From: DATKAB01 sp964542745
Lineage (GTDB): Bacteria; Eisenbacteria; RBG-16-71-46
NCBI GenBank assembly: GCA_964542745.1
Contig: CAZIVR010000032.1
Location: 1 to 33,735 of the forward strand
Direction: 5' to 3'
DNA length: 33,735 bases
Part shown: piece by piece, positions 31,370 to 33,735 of the stretch
Layout: every line of letters begins with the position of its first letter
How positions within the stretch are numbered: the stretch's first letter is position 1
Notes under the pieces: generated by a model
Seen by the model: only the letters and a program-made list of their open reading frames with translations
Told to the model about the DNA's origin: nothing
Databases searched by the model: none
Made by a program: the position numbers and the translations under genes

Positions 31370-31912
31370 CTACTTGCGGGCCTTGCGGCCCCCTGCCAGC
31401 GAGGCGACCCGGGCCAGGTCGAGGACCCCCTTGGCGCCCCAGCCGCGGGCGCCCGCGGGGATCTGGGGCCGGAACTCCTCGTAGAGCCCGTAGGCCTTCG
31501 CCCCGAGTTCGTCGGTGGAAAACGACCGCGCCAGCTTCGCCATGGCCTCGCGGGCGGCGTCGAGGGACTCGCCGAACTTGGACTGCAGGTAGCGCTCGAC
31601 CGCCCGCGGCGAGTCGGGCTCCCCGTCCTTGGCGGCGCGCAGGCCCTGCGGCGTGTGCAGCACCGGCACCTGGCGGCCGAGCAGCTCGACCGACTCGGAC
31701 CCGCGCGGGGGCTTCTTCTTCCGCGCCGGCTTCTCGCCGGGTTTGGCGGGGCTGCAGATGCCGAGGCGCTGTCCCTTGGACTGCGCGTTGAGGCCGGCCA
31801 CGGCGCGTCCCAGGGTCAGGGCCTCGTCGCGGTCGAAGCCGAGGCGCTCGGCGACCACCGCCGCCCACAGCGTGAGCACGGGAGCGCGGTTGATGGCGAT
31901 CGGGTCGGTCAT
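31370..31912 (-). CDS. Conserved hypothetical protein, cytosolic
   Basis: The 180-aa product has no signal peptide or membrane segment. Its N-terminus INRAPVLTLWAAVVAERLGF, followed by DEALTLGRAVAGLNAQSKG, belongs to a widespread uncharacterised family that I recognise from other high-GC bacteria but cannot name. A basic linker (KPGEKPARKKKPPRG) separates it from a helical C-terminal part (ERYLQSKFGESLDAAREAMA, YEEFRPQIPAGARGWG) that ends in a basic tail, so nucleic-acid contact is possible. No catalytic residues can be assigned. A TAGGCT -10 element lies 45 nt upstream. Confidence 0.72.
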   Translation of the reverse strand: MTDPIAINRAPVLTLWAAVVAERLGFDRDEALTLGRAVAGLNAQSKGQRLGICSPAKPGEKPARKKKPPRGSESVELLGRQVPVLHTPQGLRAAKDGEPDSPRAVERYLQSKFGESLDAAREAMAKLARSFSTDELGAKAYGLYEEFRPQIPAGARGWGAKGVLDLARVASLAGGRKARK

Positions 31913-31957
31913 GGGGGCTTCCGGTGCGGATCGGGCCGGCGGTTCCGGCGTCGCGGA

Positions 31958-31963
31958 AGCCTA
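31958..31963 (-). promoter_or_regulatory. Candidate -10 (TAGGCT) for the conserved hypothetical
   Basis: TAGGCT on the minus strand lies 45 nt before the ATG at 31912. The same hexamer is the -10 of the near-consensus TMEM175 promoter. The -35 region is weak. Confidence 0.4.
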
Positions 31964-32038
31964 GCACGGGGGGGCGCGGCGAAACGCTTCCGATCCTCCC
32001 GGCGCCCGAGGCCCGGAACCCCGCCGGGCCGCGGCGGT

Positions 32039-33112
32039 CTAGGGCGTCACGGGCGTTCGCGCGTCGAGGGCCCGGCGGATCGCGCTCGCGGCCCGCTCGA
32101 GTCCGGAGCCGGCCGCCGGGCGGGTGCCCGGGCCGGCGGCCTCCCCGTCGCGCGCGCCGGCCGGCGGCGCCTCGGCGCGCCCGCGCCGCGCCACGTTCGC
32201 CCCGACCAGCTCGGCCATCAGCGCCTTCTGCAGGTGGAGCCGGTTCTCGGCCTGCTCGAGCACCACGCTCTGCGGGCCGTCGATCACCTCGGCGGTCACC
32301 TCCTCCCCGCGGTGCGCGGGCAGGCAGTGCATGAACAGCGCGCCGGGACGGGCGAGGCTCATGAGCTTCGCGTCCACCTGGTAGCCGGCGAACGACACGC
32401 GGCGCCACTCGGCCTCCGCCTCCTGTCCCATGCTGATCCAGGTGTCGGTGTAGACCACGTCGGCGCCGGCCGCGGCCTCGCGGGGCTCGCGGTAGCGGCG
32501 CACGCGGCCGCGGCGCTCGGCCTCCAGGTAGAGGCCGGCGTCGGGCTCGAAGCCGTCGGGGACCGCGATCTGCAGCGTGAAGTCGAAGATCGTCGCCGCC
32601 TCGAGCCACGAGTGCAGCACGTTGTTGCCGTCCCCGATCCACGTGACCGTGAGCGAGTCGAGATCGCGTCCCGCGCGGCGCAGCGTGTAGAGGTCGGCGA
32701 GGATCTGGCAGGGGTGCGAGTAGTCGGTGAGCGCGTTGATCACGGGGATGCTGGCGTGCTCGGCGAGCCCCCGCACCAGCGAGTGCGCGAAGGTGCGCAC
32801 CACCAGCAGGTCGCACATCCCGGACAGCACGTGCGCGACGTCCGCGACGCTCTCGCGGCCGTTCTCGCTGACCTCGCCGCCCAGCAGGTCGATCGCGTCG
32901 CCGCCCAGCTCGTGCATGCCGACCGTGAACGACACCCGCGTGCGCAGCGAGGGCTTGTGGAACACCATCGCCGCGCTGCGGCCCGCCAGCGGCTTGGGCG
33001 CGGTGCGCCGGCCGCGCTGCGCGCGGAGACGGTCGGCCTCGGTGAAGAGGCGCTCCACCCAGCCGCGCTCCAGTCCCAGCAGGTCCACCAGGTGACGGGG
33101 CGAGTCGTTCAT
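32039..33112 (-). CDS. argF: Ornithine carbamoyltransferase
   Basis: The 357-aa cytosolic enzyme of arginine biosynthesis makes citrulline from ornithine and carbamoyl phosphate. The carbamoyl-phosphate motif is SLRTR (residues 55-59, KPSLRTRVSF), with HPCQ at 133-136, the ornithine-binding DTWISMG loop at 223-229 and HCLPAHRGEEV at 262-272, all diagnostic of OTCase. DGPQSVVLEQAENRLHLQKA closes the core. About 50 residues then follow, an Ala/Gly/Pro-rich linker and a short helix (LERAASAIRRALDA), beyond the family's usual end of about 305-320. The ATG at 33112 follows GAGGAGG and lies 16 nt after the GNAT stop, so argF is the second gene of an arginine operon. Confidence 0.95.
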   Translation of the reverse strand: MNDSPRHLVDLLGLERGWVERLFTEADRLRAQRGRRTAPKPLAGRSAAMVFHKPSLRTRVSFTVGMHELGGDAIDLLGGEVSENGRESVADVAHVLSGMCDLLVVRTFAHSLVRGLAEHASIPVINALTDYSHPCQILADLYTLRRAGRDLDSLTVTWIGDGNNVLHSWLEAATIFDFTLQIAVPDGFEPDAGLYLEAERRGRVRRYREPREAAAGADVVYTDTWISMGQEAEAEWRRVSFAGYQVDAKLMSLARPGALFMHCLPAHRGEEVTAEVIDGPQSVVLEQAENRLHLQKALMAELVGANVARRGRAEAPPAGARDGEAAGPGTRPAAGSGLERAASAIRRALDARTPVTP

Positions 33113-33128
33113 TTCGAAGCGGTCCTCC

Positions 33129-33735
33129 TCAGGAAACGATGGGAAGCTCCGACGGCGGGAGCGCCGCCGGCGGCGGGATCGGCATGGTCCACGACTTCAC
33201 GTCCTTGCGGGCGGCCTCGGTGGCGCCCGGCACGAGATCGCACACCACCGCCACCTCGTCGCAGGCGTGGCGCTTGGGGCACCGCACGCAGTCCGTCCAG
33301 ACCTTGCGGGGCAGCTGCTCGCGCTGGTGCACGGCGAACCCGCAGCGCTCGAAGAACCGCACCTCGCGGGTGAGCGCGATCACGCGCGGCAGCGCCAGCT
33401 CGCGGGCGTCGTCGAGCACGCGCCGCACCAGCGCCGCGCCGAGCCCGAGCCCGTGATGGTCGGGCCGCACCGCGAGCGAGCGCACCTCGCCGAGGTCGCC
33501 CCACAGCAGCCGGAGCGCGGCGCACGCCACCACCTCGGGCCCGCGGTCGGTCTCGCGGGTCACCACGTGGAACTCGCGCACGCACTGGTAGAGCTCGCTC
33601 ACCGGGCGCGGCAGCAGCACGCCCTGGAGCACGTAGTCGGCCATGAGCCCGGCGATGCCGGGGACGTCCTCGGGGCGCGCGCGGCGCACCGCGAGGCCGG
33701 GCGCGAGCGCCTCGGCGCCGGGCTCGGGCGCCGCC
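33129..33735 (-). CDS. argA: N-acetylglutamate synthase-type GNAT domain (5' end outside window)
   Basis: The frame is open to the window edge. From GTG 33689 it gives 186 aa beginning MRRARPEDVPGIAGLMADYV, but the upstream codons (AAPEPGAEALAPGLAV) read like a linker, so the true start or a larger fusion partner lies outside. The GNAT core shows VRSLAVRPDHHGLGLGAALV, the acetyl-CoA loop, and FFERCGFAVHQREQLP. The segment KVWTDCVRCPKRHACDE is characteristic of the short, amino-acid-kinase-free NAGS enzymes of arginine biosynthesis, which acetylate glutamate. Co-transcription with argF supports that role. An argininosuccinate lyase-NAGS fusion is the main alternative and cannot be tested here. 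Confidence 0.83.
   Translation of the reverse strand, partial: AAPEPGAEALAPGLAVRRARPEDVPGIAGLMADYVLQGVLLPRPVSELYQCVREFHVVTRETDRGPEVVACAALRLLWGDLGEVRSLAVRPDHHGLGLGAALVRRVLDDARELALPRVIALTREVRFFERCGFAVHQREQLPRKVWTDCVRCPKRHACDEVAVVCDLVPGATEAARKDVKSWTMPIPPPAALPPSELPIVS

Overview
The window is about 33.7 kb of very GC-rich bacterial chromosome. Genes carry clear Gram-negative signatures: a tripartite RND efflux system with an outer-membrane channel, small outer-membrane beta-barrels, many Sec signal peptides and one lipoprotein-like signal. The mix of exported two-domain amidohydrolases, an exported TPR-CHAT protein, an M14 peptidase and a secreted IPT/TIG-type protein resembles poorly cultured high-GC phyla such as Candidatus Eisenbacteria or Gemmatimonadota. 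That placement is inference from gene content only. I saw no rRNA, tRNA, CRISPR array, intact insertion sequence or phage genes.

Layout, left to right. (1) 1-696, minus: a secreted IPT/TIG protein cut by the window edge and absent from a simple ORF listing. (2) 697-1149: a gene-free stretch with a 24-bp-period repeat resembling an IS21-type terminus and a separate 17-bp direct repeat. (3) 1150-8379, plus: a Cu(I)/Ag(I) export operon. It holds a small exported Cys-pair protein, a CusC-like channel, a CusB-like adaptor with a YtkA/FixH-like N-terminal domain, CusA, and a cupredoxin-like protein where CusF might be expected. A 29-bp perfect inverted repeat lies between cusB and cusA, and a strong hairpin ends the operon. 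(4) 8513-14703, plus: a CPA2 antiporter, then a tight cluster of an exported Cys protein, an exported TPR-CHAT protease-like protein and an SGNH-like protein, ending at a bidirectional 13-bp hairpin. (5) 14781-15245, minus: a small secreted protein, divergent from region 6 across a palindrome-rich spacer. (6) 15624-20137, plus: two translationally coupled exported amidohydrolase-family proteins, each with a pseudo-active site, followed by a VOC protein and a ferredoxin-like/CDGSH protein.

(7) 21871-23641: a TMEM175-type channel and an AIR-synthase-related protein, divergently transcribed from overlapping promoters. (8) 23665-31912, minus: a PH-like membrane protein, an outer-membrane barrel, a YHS-TlpA thioredoxin preceded by an apparently broken barrel gene, an MFS transporter, an M14 carboxypeptidase, a GNAT enzyme, a DUF4097-like exported protein and a conserved hypothetical. 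(9) 32039-33735, minus: arginine biosynthesis, with an N-acetylglutamate-synthase-type GNAT (open at the window edge) followed by ornithine carbamoyltransferase.

Two themes link the genes. One is envelope metal and redox handling: Cus export, cupredoxin, YHS-TlpA and CDGSH. The other is exported hydrolases or pseudo-hydrolases. Recurrent TAnnnT -10 elements, several only 6-7 nt before a start codon, suggest leaderless transcripts and help fix several starts.
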